From DRYM01 sp964564025 (GTDB taxonomy: Archaea; Thermoproteota; Thermoprotei_A; EX4484-217-1): a stretch of DNA of 64,000 bases. The stretch lies in assembly GCA_964564025.1 (NCBI GenBank), contig CAZLZO010000005.1, positions 7,037 to 71,036 of the forward strand. Direction: 5' to 3'. This document shows positions 8,489 through 18,596 of the stretch, piece after piece. The notes under the pieces are model-generated. The model was not told where the DNA came from, did no database searches, and was given only the letters and a program-made list of their open reading frames with translations. A program made the position numbers and the translations under genes. Each line of letters begins with the position of its first letter. Positions within the stretch are counted from its first letter, which is position 1.

Positions 8489-8813
8489 CTTCCTCCATAA
8501 ACTCCATGATCTTTTTGACGGAGGTTTCAATGTAGTATTCGCCATCATAAATAATTATTTTAAAACCTAAAGATTCAAGTTTCTCCTTAAGTGCTGAGTT
8601 GTTCAAAATTTCTTCAACAAGATGGGTTAACTTAGGATATTCAGGAATGTTGCTTTCGTAAAACCAGAAAAGACCTCTTAAAGCAATCTTTACACTTCTT
8701 TGACCAGTTGCTTTAGTCATTGAAACTATTTTTCTACCTTGCTTTTCTAAGTACTTATGTAATGTTCTAAAGAGAAGCTCGATGAGTTCTTCCCTTAATT
8801 TTTTATTACTCAA
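8475..8813 (-). CDS. Hypothetical protein (112 aa)
   Basis: I do not recognise this protein. It is 112 residues, alternates helical charged stretches with a hydrophobic core (KIALRGLFWFYES) and ends in a beta-like segment (FKIIIYDGEYYIETSV). No membrane helix, cysteine pair or known motif is visible. A TTG at 8813 has GAGGT about 8 nt upstream, which supports a real start, and base composition matches its neighbours. It is divergent from valS and convergent with the transporter gene. Confidence 0.65.
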   Translation of the reverse strand: MSNKKLREELIELLFRTLHKYLEKQGRKIVSMTKATGQRSVKIALRGLFWFYESNIPEYPKLTHLVEEILNNSALKEKLESLGFKIIIYDGEYYIETSVKKIMEFMEEENRS

Positions 8814-8897
8814 ACGTAGTTACCTCTGATGATAAGGTTTAAAGTGAAAAATATAAATACCTACCCTAATTTATCATTGTAATGTCATTCTCCGGAA

Positions 8898-11372
8898 GTG
8901 TTAGATAATGAGGGATTGCCTATTGGTGAATTGAAGTTTACACCCAAAATAAAGGAGAAACGTTGGAATAAGGATAAGGAGAAGGAGCTTAGGGAACTCT
9001 GGGATAAGGAGAAAATATATGACTTTAAATTTTCACCTAAGGATGAAAGATCAGTAATTGTAATAGATACGCCACCACCTTATCCTTCAGGTAAGTGGCA
9101 TGTTGGTGGTGCAGCACACTACGCACAAATAGATATGGTTGCAAGATATTTTAGAATGAAGGGGTACAATGTTTTCCTACCATTCTATGCTGATAGAAAC
9201 GGCTTACCCGTTGAAGTTCAAGTTGAAAAAACAAAAAACGTTAATCCCCATGAACTAGCTAAGACTCCTGAGGGAAGACAGAAGTTCCTTGACTTATGTA
9301 AGGAGTTCTTAGATAAAGTTGAAAGAGAACTTGTTAGTGTATGGAAAAGGCTTGGATGCAGTTTTTACTACATTAAAGATGGAACTGATAGTCCAAAATA
9401 TAGGAGAATGACCCAAGCAACATTCATTGAACTTTGGAAAAAGGGACTCATATATGAAGCTGAAAGACCTGTTAATTGGTGTCCCAGATGTAGAACTACA
9501 CTAAGCGATGCAGAACTTGAACATAGAGAAGAGGAAACCTTACTTTACTATGTCAAGTTTAAAGTTAAAGAAACAAAGGAGGACATAATTGTTGCTACTA
9601 CCAGACCAGAACTCTTAGCATCATGTGATGCAGTAATATATAATCCTAAGGATGAGAGATATAAGCATCTTAAAGGTAAACACGCAATAATACCTCTTTA
9701 TGGAAAGGAGGTTAGAATTCTAGAGCATCCGGAAGCTAAACCAGAGTTTGGAACAGGGCTTGTCATGGTATGCAGTTATGGTGATCAAAGAGACACCAGG
9801 TTGTTTAAGGAATTAGGGCTTAAACCAACAATTTTAATAACGAAAGAAGGTTTTATGAATGAAAAAGCAGGCTTCCTTAAGGGATTAAAGGTTAAAGAGG
9901 CTAAGAAGAAAATAGCTGAAGAACTTAAGAAGCAAGGGCTTCTTGTTAAAACAGAGAAAATAAAGCATACAGTACCGGTCTGTTGGAGATGTAAAACACC
10001 TGTAGAGTTCATAAGTGTTAAAGAGTACTTCTTAAAACAGCTTGAGTTCAGAGATGAACTTAAGAAAATAGTTATGGAAATGAAGTTCTGCCCTGAATTT
10101 CATCGTAGAAAACTTCTTGACTGGATAGATTCAATATCTACGGACTGGCCTATTTCTAGAAGCAGATTTTACGGCACAGAAATACCTTTATGGCACTGTA
10201 GGAAATGTGGTGCTAAACTAGTTCCTGAACCAGGCAAATACTATATTCCATGGAAGCAAGAGCCTCCCTTCGAGAAATGCCCTAAATGTGGCGCTCCTAA
10301 GGAATTTCTTGATGGGGAAAAGAAAGTTTTCGATACATGGTTTGACTCATCAATTTCAGCGCTTTATGTTAGTGGGTATATGAGGGATGAAGAGTTTTTC
10401 AATAGGGCTTTCGGAAATATCCTTAGACCCCAGGGAATAGACATTGTCGGGACGTGGCTTTACTATTCGATACTTAGAGTATACCAGTTAACTGGGAAAC
10501 CCGCTTTCAAATGGGTTAGACTAACGGGAATGGGTCTTGATGAGAAAGGAGAGGCTATGCATAAGAGTAAAGGTAATGTAATAGACCCAGACCCTTATGT
10601 TGAAAAATATGGAGCTGACGCGTTTAGGTTCTGGGCTGCTGCAGCAGGAAAGCTAGGAAGTGACTATAGATTTTCAGAACAACTACTTAAAACAGGGAGC
10701 CTTTTTGCAACAAAATTATGGAACATAGGTAGATTCATATCAGCGTTTCCAGAACCTAAGAAGGAACCTCAGCTTAAACCAATAGACTTAATGATTCTTG
10801 AAGAATTAAACAGAGTAATTGAGGAATGTGATAGAAGCTATAGTGAATTAGATGTTTACGAACCTATTAACAGAATTTACCAGTTCGTATGGAATACTTT
10901 TGCATCACACTACATAGAAGCTGTAAAAAGAAGAGCATACAATAGAGATAGAATTTATAGTAGCGAAGAACAGAAAGCTGCATGGTATACCTTACACACA
11001 GTATTCAAAATTTCACTAAAGCTCTTAGCACCAATAATGCCATACATCACTGATTATATTTGGAGGAAAATGTATTCTAAAGAAAGTATTCATTTAGAGG
11101 AGTTTCCAAAGCCCAATCCAGCATGGAATAAGGGTTACGGTAAGCTTCTTAACAAATTTATTGAGGCAAATAGTGCTATATGGAAATACAAGAAAGCTCT
11201 CAATTTATCGCTTGGCACCGAGCTTAATGCTAAAGTGTATTTATCTAAAGAGCTAAAACCCTTAGCTAACGATATTAAAGCTCTCCACAAGATAAAGGAA
11301 ATTTCCTTCGAAGAACCTAGCGACAAGGCTGAAAAAGTAAGTGAAAATGTTTATATTGAGAAATTAAATTAA
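8898..11372 (+). CDS. valS: Valyl-tRNA synthetase
   Basis: Class I synthetase joining valine to tRNA-Val. The 824 residues contain the HIGH-type motif as SGKWHVGGAAHY (about 63-74), an editing (CP1) domain with TTRPELLASCDAV and NPKDERYKHLKGK, which resembles ValRS more than LeuRS or IleRS, zinc-type CxxC pairs (NWCPRCRT, CWRCKT, HCRKCG, KCPKCG), and the KMSKS-type motif MHKSKGN. RPQGIDIVGTWLYYS and EKYGADAFRFW are further ValRS-like landmarks. IleRS is encoded separately in this window. The GTG at 8898 has no strong ribosome-binding site; a TATA-like AAATATAAATA at about 8850 suggests a nearly leaderless mRNA. The last 9 nt overlap the convergent aminopeptidase gene. Confidence 0.88.
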   Translation: MLDNEGLPIGELKFTPKIKEKRWNKDKEKELRELWDKEKIYDFKFSPKDERSVIVIDTPPPYPSGKWHVGGAAHYAQIDMVARYFRMKGYNVFLPFYADRNGLPVEVQVEKTKNVNPHELAKTPEGRQKFLDLCKEFLDKVERELVSVWKRLGCSFYYIKDGTDSPKYRRMTQATFIELWKKGLIYEAERPVNWCPRCRTTLSDAELEHREEETLLYYVKFKVKETKEDIIVATTRPELLASCDAVIYNPKDERYKHLKGKHAIIPLYGKEVRILEHPEAKPEFGTGLVMVCSYGDQRDTRLFKELGLKPTILITKEGFMNEKAGFLKGLKVKEAKKKIAEELKKQGLLVKTEKIKHTVPVCWRCKTPVEFISVKEYFLKQLEFRDELKKIVMEMKFCPEFHRRKLLDWIDSISTDWPISRSRFYGTEIPLWHCRKCGAKLVPEPGKYYIPWKQEPPFEKCPKCGAPKEFLDGEKKVFDTWFDSSISALYVSGYMRDEEFFNRAFGNILRPQGIDIVGTWLYYSILRVYQLTGKPAFKWVRLTGMGLDEKGEAMHKSKGNVIDPDPYVEKYGADAFRFWAAAAGKLGSDYRFSEQLLKTGSLFATKLWNIGRFISAFPEPKKEPQLKPIDLMILEELNRVIEECDRSYSELDVYEPINRIYQFVWNTFASHYIEAVKRRAYNRDRIYSSEEQKAAWYTLHTVFKISLKLLAPIMPYITDYIWRKMYSKESIHLEEFPKPNPAWNKGYGKLLNKFIEANSAIWKYKKALNLSLGTELNAKVYLSKELKPLANDIKALHKIKEISFEEPSDKAEKVSENVYIEKLN

Positions 11373-12464
11373 GAATTTTCCATTCTCGTAAATTAGCTCT
11401 CCATCAGCAAACACTTTTCCCTCTTTCATATCCTTAATCATGTCGATGTGTATTACTGAGAAGTTCTTGCCTCCAGTTTCAGGAAATCCCATGCCAAGTG
11501 CTAAATGTATTGTCCCACCTATTTTTTCGTCGAAAAGTATTTGTCTAGTAAACTTTTTAACATTATAGTTTGTTCCAAAAGCTACTTCTCCAAGCTTTTT
11601 AGCTCCTTCATCTGTTTCAAGGATTTTTCTAAGAAATTCTTTGCCTTCAGAAGCATCTGCTTCAACAACTACCCCGTCTTTAAACTTAAGTTTAACATTT
11701 CTTATTTCAACACCTTGGTAAAGAACGGGATAAGTGAAGACTACTACTCCATTTGCTGAATCTTCTATAGGTGAGGTAAAGACTTCTCCGTCAGGAAGAT
11801 TCTTTTTACCATCGGCATTAATCCATTTCCTACCTTCAACATGCACTACGAGATCTGTTCCTGGGCCTATAAAATGTAGTTCTTTAACTTTATTTAGAAA
11901 CTTAACATATCTTTCCTGCTCTTCATGAATTTTCTTCCATGCAGTAACGGGGTCTTCTGAATCAGCATAGCACGCTTTATAGACGAAGTCTTCAAAGTCT
12001 AAAGTTGACATACCGGCTTCCTGTGCCATCGCCGGACTAGGGTAGGGTACAAGAACCCATCTCAATTCTCCTTTAGCCTCTCTTTCTCTAAGAATTCTAA
12101 TTATTTCTGTTCTTGCAGTAGCTGCTATTCTTAATTTTTCAGGGTCTATGGTGTTTAGCATTCTTAAATTGTTCTCAGAATATATTGATATGATTACTGT
12201 TGCTTTTTCAACAATTGCTTTCCGTATTGGAGAAACATGTTTAAGCTGCTTTTCTGAAGCCTCTTTGAAAAATATTTCTTCAGCAACATCATCAGATAAT
12301 ATCAATAATGGGTTGCCACCAGCTTTAAGAGTTTCTCTAAATATTTCCCTAGCCAAGGGTGTAGCTATGGGTCTAGAGTAAATAACTACTTCATCTCCAT
12401 CCCTTACTTCAGTTGAGTATTTTACAACAAGTTTAGCAAGTTTAGAAACTCTTACATCAACCAT
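11364..12464 (-). CDS. M29-family metallo-aminopeptidase
   Basis: Cytoplasmic two-metal aminopeptidase of the AmpS/thermophilic M29 family, which removes N-terminal residues from peptides. The core motifs are visible: DGKKNLPDGEVFTSPIED (metal-ligand Glu), GEVAFGTN, GTIHLALG and IHIDMI near the C-terminus, which supply the Glu/His/Asp ligands. Length is 366 residues from the ATG at 12464, chosen because AGGTGG lies 8 nt upstream; a GTG 12 nt earlier overlaps that site. The 3' end overlaps valS by 9 nt in convergent orientation. Confidence 0.9.
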   Translation of the reverse strand: MVDVRVSKLAKLVVKYSTEVRDGDEVVIYSRPIATPLAREIFRETLKAGGNPLLILSDDVAEEIFFKEASEKQLKHVSPIRKAIVEKATVIISIYSENNLRMLNTIDPEKLRIAATARTEIIRILREREAKGELRWVLVPYPSPAMAQEAGMSTLDFEDFVYKACYADSEDPVTAWKKIHEEQERYVKFLNKVKELHFIGPGTDLVVHVEGRKWINADGKKNLPDGEVFTSPIEDSANGVVVFTYPVLYQGVEIRNVKLKFKDGVVVEADASEGKEFLRKILETDEGAKKLGEVAFGTNYNVKKFTRQILFDEKIGGTIHLALGMGFPETGGKNFSVIHIDMIKDMKEGKVFADGELIYENGKFLI

Positions 12465-12592
12465 CGGAATAACCACCTTGAAGACTAAGTATTATGATAT
12501 GATTTATAAGGGTAATATTTAAATCATTAAACAAGTAAGTATATTGGATTCTTCGTTTAAATTAAGGTGACCACTTATAAGGTGGTTTAGTA

Positions 12593-14377
12593 TTGAGAAA
12601 ATATTTCATAGAATCTCCTCTATCCCTTATTGAATACTGTGAAGCAGCTTTAGGTAGGAGGAAACCTACGTTAGCTATTAAAAATGTTAACATTGTAAAT
12701 GTTTATACTGCAAGCATAGATGAAGGTAGCATCTTGATATACAAGGATAGAATCATAGCATTAACCGATAAGGGAAGCGTTGTTGCCGAGAAAATTATTG
12801 ATGGTGAAGGGAAGTATGCTATTCCAGGGCTAATGGATGCTCACATTCACATTGAGAGTACAATGCTTTTACCAACGGAGCTCTCAAAAATACTTATACC
12901 CCATGGTGTAACATCCATTTTTGCAGATCCTCACGAAATAGCTAATGTTTTAGGTGTTAAAGGTGTAAGACTTCTACTTGAAATAGCTAAAGCTTCACTA
13001 TTAAGAGTGTTTATAGAAGTGCCTTCAAGGGTACCTACGGCACCTAAACTTGAAGACGCAGGAGCTTCTTTAGGCATTAATGAAACAAGAGAACTTTTGG
13101 CTTTAGAAGAAGCTGTATCATTGGGAGAACTAAATTATCAGAATCTATTAGGAGAAAATAGCTCGTTCTATCTTGAGAAAGTGGTTATATCGGATTCTTT
13201 AGGGAAAATAGTTAACGGCCATATGGCCAGTGTTCCTAAGGAATTACTGAATGCCCTATCGTCTTTGGGGCTAATTGACGACCATGAAACGTTAAACTAT
13301 GAGGAAGCCATTGAAAGGCTTAAGCGTGGAATCGCTATTATGGTTAGGGAGGGCTCTACTGAGAGAAATCTTGAAGACATAGTTAAGGGCATTATTAACC
13401 TACATGATAAAAGAAAAATTCTTATGTGCACTGATGATAAGCACCCCCAAGATATAGTGTCAGAAGGACACATAGATTATAATGTTAAGAAAGCTATTGA
13501 GCTTGGCTTAGACCCGGTAGAAGCGATTCAAATGGCCACCGTTAATATAGCTCAACATTTCGGTTTAGATACGTACATTGGCGTAATTGCTCCGTTGAGA
13601 AAAGCCGATATAGTCATAGTTAATGACATTAGAAAACTCAACGTTATACATGTGGTTTTTGATGGAAAACTAGTTTTTAGCCGTGAAAAATTTCTTGTAG
13701 AGTTAGCTAAACCCAAAATGCCTAAGTGGGTATTAGAAACCGTGAAAATAAGTAGTGAAATAGGAGCTAATGATCTCGTTTTAAAGGCGCCTATTCGTGA
13801 AGGAAAAGCTAAAGTGAGAGTTATGGGTGTCGTAGAGGGCCAAATTATAGTTAAAGAGCTGCACTGTTGGTTAGAAATTAAAAATAATGTTGTGCTTCCT
13901 GATTTAGAAAACGATGTTTTATATATAGCTGTTATTGAGAGACATAGGGGTTTAAAAAGCATTGGTAAGGCATTTGTTAAAGGTTTCGGATTAAAGAAAG
14001 GTGCTTTAGCATCAACTGTAGCCCATGATCATCACAATGTTGTAGTTGTGGGAACAAATCCTGAAGACATGTTTGCGGCTGTGAAATTTCTTGAAAAATA
14101 TGGAGGGGGGTTTGCAGTAGTAAATAGCAAAGAGCTTAAAGCTATTGTTGAATTACCTTTTGCAGGCCTCCTTTCATTAGATCCAGCTGAGAAAGTCATT
14201 AAGAAGCTAAATAAAGCCAATGAGGAAGCTAAGAAGCTTGGGTGTAAACTTAAATCACCATTTATGCAATTAGAGTTCATAACGTTACCTACGGTTCCAG
14301 AACTTGGATTGACAAATAGAGGCTTAATTGACTCTAGAAACTACAAATTAATAGAGCCTATTATCGAGCTTAAATAA
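12593..14377 (+). CDS. ade: Adenine deaminase
   Basis: Amidohydrolase converting adenine to hypoxanthine in purine salvage. The 594 residues begin with a short helix region, then a beta-sandwich and the metal site AIPGLMDAHIHIEST (about 82-96). FADPHEIAN, NGHMAS and CTDDKHPQD are the other family landmarks, and the C-terminal half has the Ade-specific domain (VVGTNPEDMFAAVKFLEK). The TTG start at 12593 has AAGGTGG 6-8 nt upstream. Length matches the family. It is divergent from the aminopeptidase gene. Confidence 0.93.
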   Translation: MRKYFIESPLSLIEYCEAALGRRKPTLAIKNVNIVNVYTASIDEGSILIYKDRIIALTDKGSVVAEKIIDGEGKYAIPGLMDAHIHIESTMLLPTELSKILIPHGVTSIFADPHEIANVLGVKGVRLLLEIAKASLLRVFIEVPSRVPTAPKLEDAGASLGINETRELLALEEAVSLGELNYQNLLGENSSFYLEKVVISDSLGKIVNGHMASVPKELLNALSSLGLIDDHETLNYEEAIERLKRGIAIMVREGSTERNLEDIVKGIINLHDKRKILMCTDDKHPQDIVSEGHIDYNVKKAIELGLDPVEAIQMATVNIAQHFGLDTYIGVIAPLRKADIVIVNDIRKLNVIHVVFDGKLVFSREKFLVELAKPKMPKWVLETVKISSEIGANDLVLKAPIREGKAKVRVMGVVEGQIIVKELHCWLEIKNNVVLPDLENDVLYIAVIERHRGLKSIGKAFVKGFGLKKGALASTVAHDHHNVVVVGTNPEDMFAAVKFLEKYGGGFAVVNSKELKAIVELPFAGLLSLDPAEKVIKKLNKANEEAKKLGCKLKSPFMQLEFITLPTVPELGLTNRGLIDSRNYKLIEPIIELK

Positions 14378-14493
14378 ATTTTTCCAAAATATCTTTGTAA
14401 TTTATCGAAAATAATTTATTGACTTTAAGGATTTTACGTAAAATTTTTATATTGGAATGCTATGCTTCTATTAGAGGAGGTTTGATATTTAGT

Positions 14494-15690
14494 ATGGGTG
14501 GGAAGGTAGTTTTAGCTTACTCCGGCGGTTTAGATACTTCTGTTTCAATAAAGCTTTTAAGTGAGAAATACGGGTATGAGGTTTACACAGTAACTGTTGA
14601 TGTTGGTCAGAAAGAGGATTTTGAAGAAATAGCTAATAAAGCATATATGTTAGGAGTTAAAGAACATTTCTTCTTTGATGCTAAGAGGGAGTTTATTGAA
14701 AACTTCGTGTTTCCTGCAATTAAAGCGAATGCATTATATGAGGACAAATATCCTCTATCCTCTGCTCTTTCAAGACCTTTAATAGTTATTAAACTTATTG
14801 AAGTTGCTAAAAAGGTTGGAGCTGATGCAGTAGCTCATGGATGCACTGGAAAGGGGAATGACCAAATAAGGTTTGATGTAACGATAAAGTCGTTTCTTCC
14901 AGACGTTAAAATTATAGCGCCAATTAGGGATTGGGGTTTAACGAGGGATGTGGAAGCCGAGCTTATAAGAAAATACAATATCCCCCTTAAGCCTAAGAGG
15001 AAAATTTATAGTGTTGACGAAAACCTCTGGGGTAGAAGTATTGAATGTGGTCCTCTAGAAGATCCAGCACAAGAGCCTCCGGAGGAAGTTTTTCAATGGA
15101 CTGTTGATCCTAAGGATGCACCTGATACACCAGAATATGTTGAAATATATTTTGAAAAGGGTGTTCCTGTGAAGCTTAATGGTGAACGATTAGATCCTAT
15201 AAAGCTAATTTCCAAGTTAAATGAAATAGCTGGTAAGCATGGTGTTGGGAGAATAGACCATATTGAGGATAGAGCTGTTGGATTTAAATCTAGAGAAGTT
15301 TACGAAACCCCTGCAGCTCTAACAATAATTGAGGCGCATAAGGACTTAGAGAAACTAGTACTTAACTTTAATGAGCTTTCGTTTAAGAAACTTGTAGATG
15401 CCGAATGGACGAATCTCGTTTACAGGGGGTTATGGGCTGATCCCTTAAGGGAGGAGTTAGAAGCCTTTATAAATAAGGCTAATGAAAGGGTTTCAGGTAT
15501 TGTGAGACTTAAGCTTTACAAAGGACATGTTATAGTGGTTGGGAGAAGTAGCCCATACAGTCTTTACGATAAGCTCATTGCATCATATGAGAAACACTCA
15601 ACATTTGATCAATCATGGGCTAAGGGTTTCATAGAACTATGGGGTATGCCAACTATTGTAAGTAGAAGAATTCTTGAGAGGCTTAAGTAA
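14494..15690 (+). CDS. argG: Argininosuccinate synthase
   Basis: ATP-dependent ligation of citrulline and aspartate in arginine synthesis. The start is the ATG at 14494, with GAGGAGG 13 nt upstream; it gives 398 residues beginning MGGKVVLAYSGGLDTSVSIK, where AYSGGLDTS is the ATP pyrophosphatase P-loop. Further family segments are CTGKGNDQIRFD and ECGPLEDP. A TATA-like TTTTTATATT at about 14446 precedes the gene. The lyase gene argH follows after only 3 nt, so the two form an operon. Confidence 0.95.
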   Translation: MGGKVVLAYSGGLDTSVSIKLLSEKYGYEVYTVTVDVGQKEDFEEIANKAYMLGVKEHFFFDAKREFIENFVFPAIKANALYEDKYPLSSALSRPLIVIKLIEVAKKVGADAVAHGCTGKGNDQIRFDVTIKSFLPDVKIIAPIRDWGLTRDVEAELIRKYNIPLKPKRKIYSVDENLWGRSIECGPLEDPAQEPPEEVFQWTVDPKDAPDTPEYVEIYFEKGVPVKLNGERLDPIKLISKLNEIAGKHGVGRIDHIEDRAVGFKSREVYETPAALTIIEAHKDLEKLVLNFNELSFKKLVDAEWTNLVYRGLWADPLREELEAFINKANERVSGIVRLKLYKGHVIVVGRSSPYSLYDKLIASYEKHSTFDQSWAKGFIELWGMPTIVSRRILERLK

Positions 15691-15693
15691 ACA

Positions 15694-17103
15694 TTGCTTT
15701 ATAGGAAAGGTGCAGTTAAAGGGAGAGTTCCTAATGAACTAGCTAAGTTTACTTCTTCCTTAAATTCAGATAGGAGAATAGCTAAGGCAACAGTAAAGGT
15801 CGTTAAAGCTCATGTTGAACATTTATGTGAAATAGGTGTACTTAAGAACAATGTATGCTATGAAATACTTGCCGTATTAAGAGATTTAGAAAAGAATATT
15901 TTAAAGAATTATCCTAAAGAAGGCTTCGAGGACGTTCACGAATATATCGAATACTATGTTATTGAAAAATTAGGAGAAGATATAGGTGGCTTTATAAACT
16001 TAGGTAAAAGCAGAAACGACCAAGTAACCACAGCGATAAGGCTTGTTCTTAAAGAGGAAATACTGAATGTTCTTAACGAAATATTGTCTCTTCAGCATTC
16101 GCTCCTAATTAAGGCTAAAGAGAATATAGAAACCATAGCTTTAGGCTATACTCACCAGCAAAAAGCACAAGTAACAACTATAGCTCATCACTTATTAGCG
16201 TATTATGACGCTTTAAATAGGGATTTTGAAAGAATCTTTGCATCATTGAGCAGAGTGGATGCTTCACCTCTTGGAGCATCAGCACTAACAGGTAATAGTA
16301 TCCCAGGATACGATAGGTCTAAAGTGGCTAGGAAGCTTGGTTTTTCAAAAATTCTAGAGAATACTGAAGATGCTGTAGCTTCAAGGGACTATATTTTAGA
16401 AGTTATGTTGAACCTAACTATATTAATGATTAATATTTCAAGGTTTGTTGAGGACCTCATTTTATGGTCAATGAACGAACTTAACTATGTAATAATACCT
16501 AATAATCATGCTGCAACAAGCAGCATTATGCCCCATAAGAGAAACCCTGTTACACTTGAAGTAATTAGGGCTAAAGTAGCTGAAATCCTAGGTTACACCG
16601 TAGCTGCATGTACTCTACTAAAATCGCTACCTTACAGCTACAACCTTGATCTTCAAGAGTTAACACCGCTTCTTTGGAAAACAATAGATATAACTAAAGA
16701 GTCTCTTAGCATACTAAGGGATTTTATAGAGAAAGCTAAGTTCAATAAGGAAAGGCTTATGGAGAGTATAGTAAGGCATTTAGCTATGGGTTTTAATGAC
16801 TTAGCAGAGTATATTACATTAACATATAATGTTCCATTTAGGAAAGTTCATAGGATACTAGGTGAGTTATCAGTAAATGAGAAGGTTAATGCAGCTAAGA
16901 TTGCCGATACATTAAGGGAAAAACTAGGCATTGAGATTTCGGAGAAGGAGATTTTAAACATGCTAAACTTTAGGGAACTTATTTTAAGAAGAAAAGTTCA
17001 AGGATCTCCTAATTTTACTGAAGTTAAGAGAATGATTAATGAAAGAGAGATTAAGTTATACGAGAAAAAGAATATTATAACTAAGTTTCAAAGTAAAACC
17101 TAA
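15694..17103 (+). CDS. argH: Argininosuccinate lyase
   Basis: Cleaves argininosuccinate to arginine and fumarate, the last step of arginine synthesis. The 469 residues show the fumarase/ASL superfamily signature SSIMPHKRNP (about 270-279, with a catalytic loop Ser), LGKSRNDQVTTAIRL and TIAHHLLAYYDAL. The TTG start at 15694 lies 3 nt after the argG stop, with GAGAGG inside the argG tail as ribosome-binding site. No other arginine genes are in the window. Confidence 0.94.
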   Translation: MLYRKGAVKGRVPNELAKFTSSLNSDRRIAKATVKVVKAHVEHLCEIGVLKNNVCYEILAVLRDLEKNILKNYPKEGFEDVHEYIEYYVIEKLGEDIGGFINLGKSRNDQVTTAIRLVLKEEILNVLNEILSLQHSLLIKAKENIETIALGYTHQQKAQVTTIAHHLLAYYDALNRDFERIFASLSRVDASPLGASALTGNSIPGYDRSKVARKLGFSKILENTEDAVASRDYILEVMLNLTILMINISRFVEDLILWSMNELNYVIIPNNHAATSSIMPHKRNPVTLEVIRAKVAEILGYTVAACTLLKSLPYSYNLDLQELTPLLWKTIDITKESLSILRDFIEKAKFNKERLMESIVRHLAMGFNDLAEYITLTYNVPFRKVHRILGELSVNEKVNAAKIADTLREKLGIEISEKEILNMLNFRELILRRKVQGSPNFTEVKRMINEREIKLYEKKNIITKFQSKT

Positions 17104-17140
17104 GAGCTTTGAGGTGAAATATTATAACACGTGTTAGGCG

Positions 17141-17803
17141 TTGATAAGAACAGTTCCTGAATTAATAAGGCATTTACTATGCGTTAGGACAATAGATCTT
17201 GATTCGCTTAGAAAATACATTAGATTATCGAGAGAAGTCCTTCATGATGCATTATCTCAACTTGAAGGTAAGGGTTACATTAAGATCTCTAGCGGATATA
17301 TTGAAGTAACTAATGTTATAGAGTTGGCTGTAGAAGGGTTGAAACTAGGCCTATCTCACGAATCCGTTTCAGCTTGTCTTAGATGGAAGGACTTTGAATA
17401 CTATACAAGCAAAATCCTTGAGGCTCATGGATACTACGTTTATAGAGGACTAAAGGGAGGGTTAAGAGGGGGCAGATTCGAAATAGATGTTTTAGGCTAC
17501 AGAGGAAACCTAGCATTAGCCATAGATTGTAAACATTGGAAAAGAAGCAGGTTAAGCCTGCTTAAGGTACATGCTGAATCTCATACTTCACGTGTTGAAA
17601 GATTATGCTACGCTATTAAAGCTAAAATAGTTGACATAGGATTTAAGAGGGGAAAGGTTATTCCAGCAATAGTTACACTTTATGAACCATACGAGAAAGT
17701 ATTTAATGGAGTGCCGTTCGTACCCATAAATACGCTCAATGATTTCGTACTTAACGTTAAAAAATATGTCGAAGAACTAAACTTAATTACCTTCAGCGTT
17801 TAA
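17141..17803 (+). CDS. Winged-helix plus Mrr-like PD-(D/E)XK nuclease
   Basis: The protein of 220 residues has an N-terminal winged-helix-like part (about 1-70: LSREVLHDALSQLEGKGYIK) and a C-terminal restriction-endonuclease-like fold. The nuclease residues are Glu86 (DFEYYTSKILEAHGY), Asp116 (GRFEIDVLGY) and the D-x-K pair Asp129/Lys131 (LAIDCKHWKRS). This arrangement is that of Mrr/COG archaeal nucleases. The target is unknown. The TTG start at 17141 follows AGGCG. It lies 38 nt upstream of the PCNA gene in the same direction, which suggests co-transcription and a possible role in repair or replication. Confidence 0.8.
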   Translation: MIRTVPELIRHLLCVRTIDLDSLRKYIRLSREVLHDALSQLEGKGYIKISSGYIEVTNVIELAVEGLKLGLSHESVSACLRWKDFEYYTSKILEAHGYYVYRGLKGGLRGGRFEIDVLGYRGNLALAIDCKHWKRSRLSLLKVHAESHTSRVERLCYAIKAKIVDIGFKRGKVIPAIVTLYEPYEKVFNGVPFVPINTLNDFVLNVKKYVEELNLITFSV

Positions 17804-17841
17804 AGTTAAGAATTAGAACATGTAACTAAAGGTGGTGCATT

Positions 17842-18582
17842 GTGAAAATAGTTTTACCTGAAGCTAAAGCTTTTGCTAGTATCATAGAGGCACTTTCAAA
17901 GGTCGTTGATGAAGCATCGCTGAGGTTCTTACCTGACAAAGTAATTCTTAAGGCTTTAGATCCCGCTAAAGTTTCTATGTTTGTCATGGAGCTTCCTTCA
18001 ACACTATTCACAGAATACGACGTCGCTCAAGAGGAGAGAGTAGGTTTCAACACATCAGTTATTCTTAAGTTTCTTAAGAGAGCTAAGAAAGGTGATAGTT
18101 TAGAGATAGCCATAGAAGACAGTTATGCACGATTCACCATAGCTGGAACTTACACTAGAATTTACAAGGTCTTAAATCTTGAAATTTCTGAAGAAGAGCT
18201 TCCGGAACCTCAGCTTGAATTTAATGCTTCAGCAACTATACTTTCGGATCCTCTAAAACATGGTATTAAAGATGCTGAAACCGTTGGTGATACTGTAGAG
18301 TTTATTGCTGAAACAGAGAACGAATTTATAATTAAAGGTAAAGGTGAGGCTTCTGAAACAGAAACTAGGATTTCAAAAGAGTCTGGTGCACTAATTTCAT
18401 TAGAAGTTAAAGAGCCTTCACGTTCATCTTACGCAATAGAGTATTTAAAGAACATTGTTTCGCTAACTAAGGTTGCTGAAGCTGTTACCATAAAGTTCTC
18501 TACGAGAATGCCTGTAATGTTGGAATTTTCCATAATGGGTGAAGGAAAAGTAGTTTATCTCTTGGCTCCAAAAGTGGAGTAA
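17842..18582 (+). CDS. pcn: PCNA sliding clamp
   Basis: DNA polymerase processivity clamp. The 246 residues match the two-domain PCNA fold: VLKALDPAKVSMFVMELP near 35-52, the interdomain loop region around 118-130, and the C-terminal YLKNIVSLTKVAEAVTIKF followed by VYLLAPKVE. GTG start at 17842 with GGTGGTG immediately upstream. Many Thermoproteota encode two or three PCNA paralogues that form heterotrimers; only one is in this window. The IleRS gene ends 14 nt away in the opposite direction. Confidence 0.95.
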   Translation: MKIVLPEAKAFASIIEALSKVVDEASLRFLPDKVILKALDPAKVSMFVMELPSTLFTEYDVAQEERVGFNTSVILKFLKRAKKGDSLEIAIEDSYARFTIAGTYTRIYKVLNLEISEEELPEPQLEFNASATILSDPLKHGIKDAETVGDTVEFIAETENEFIIKGKGEASETETRISKESGALISLEVKEPSRSSYAIEYLKNIVSLTKVAEAVTIKFSTRMPVMLEFSIMGEGKVVYLLAPKVE

Positions 18583-18596
18583 AAATGTGAGGTTTT

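Noticed and set aside
13552..13962. 136-codon ORF on the minus strand
   Set aside because: Shadow of the adenine deaminase gene; low-complexity serine/threonine-rich translation.
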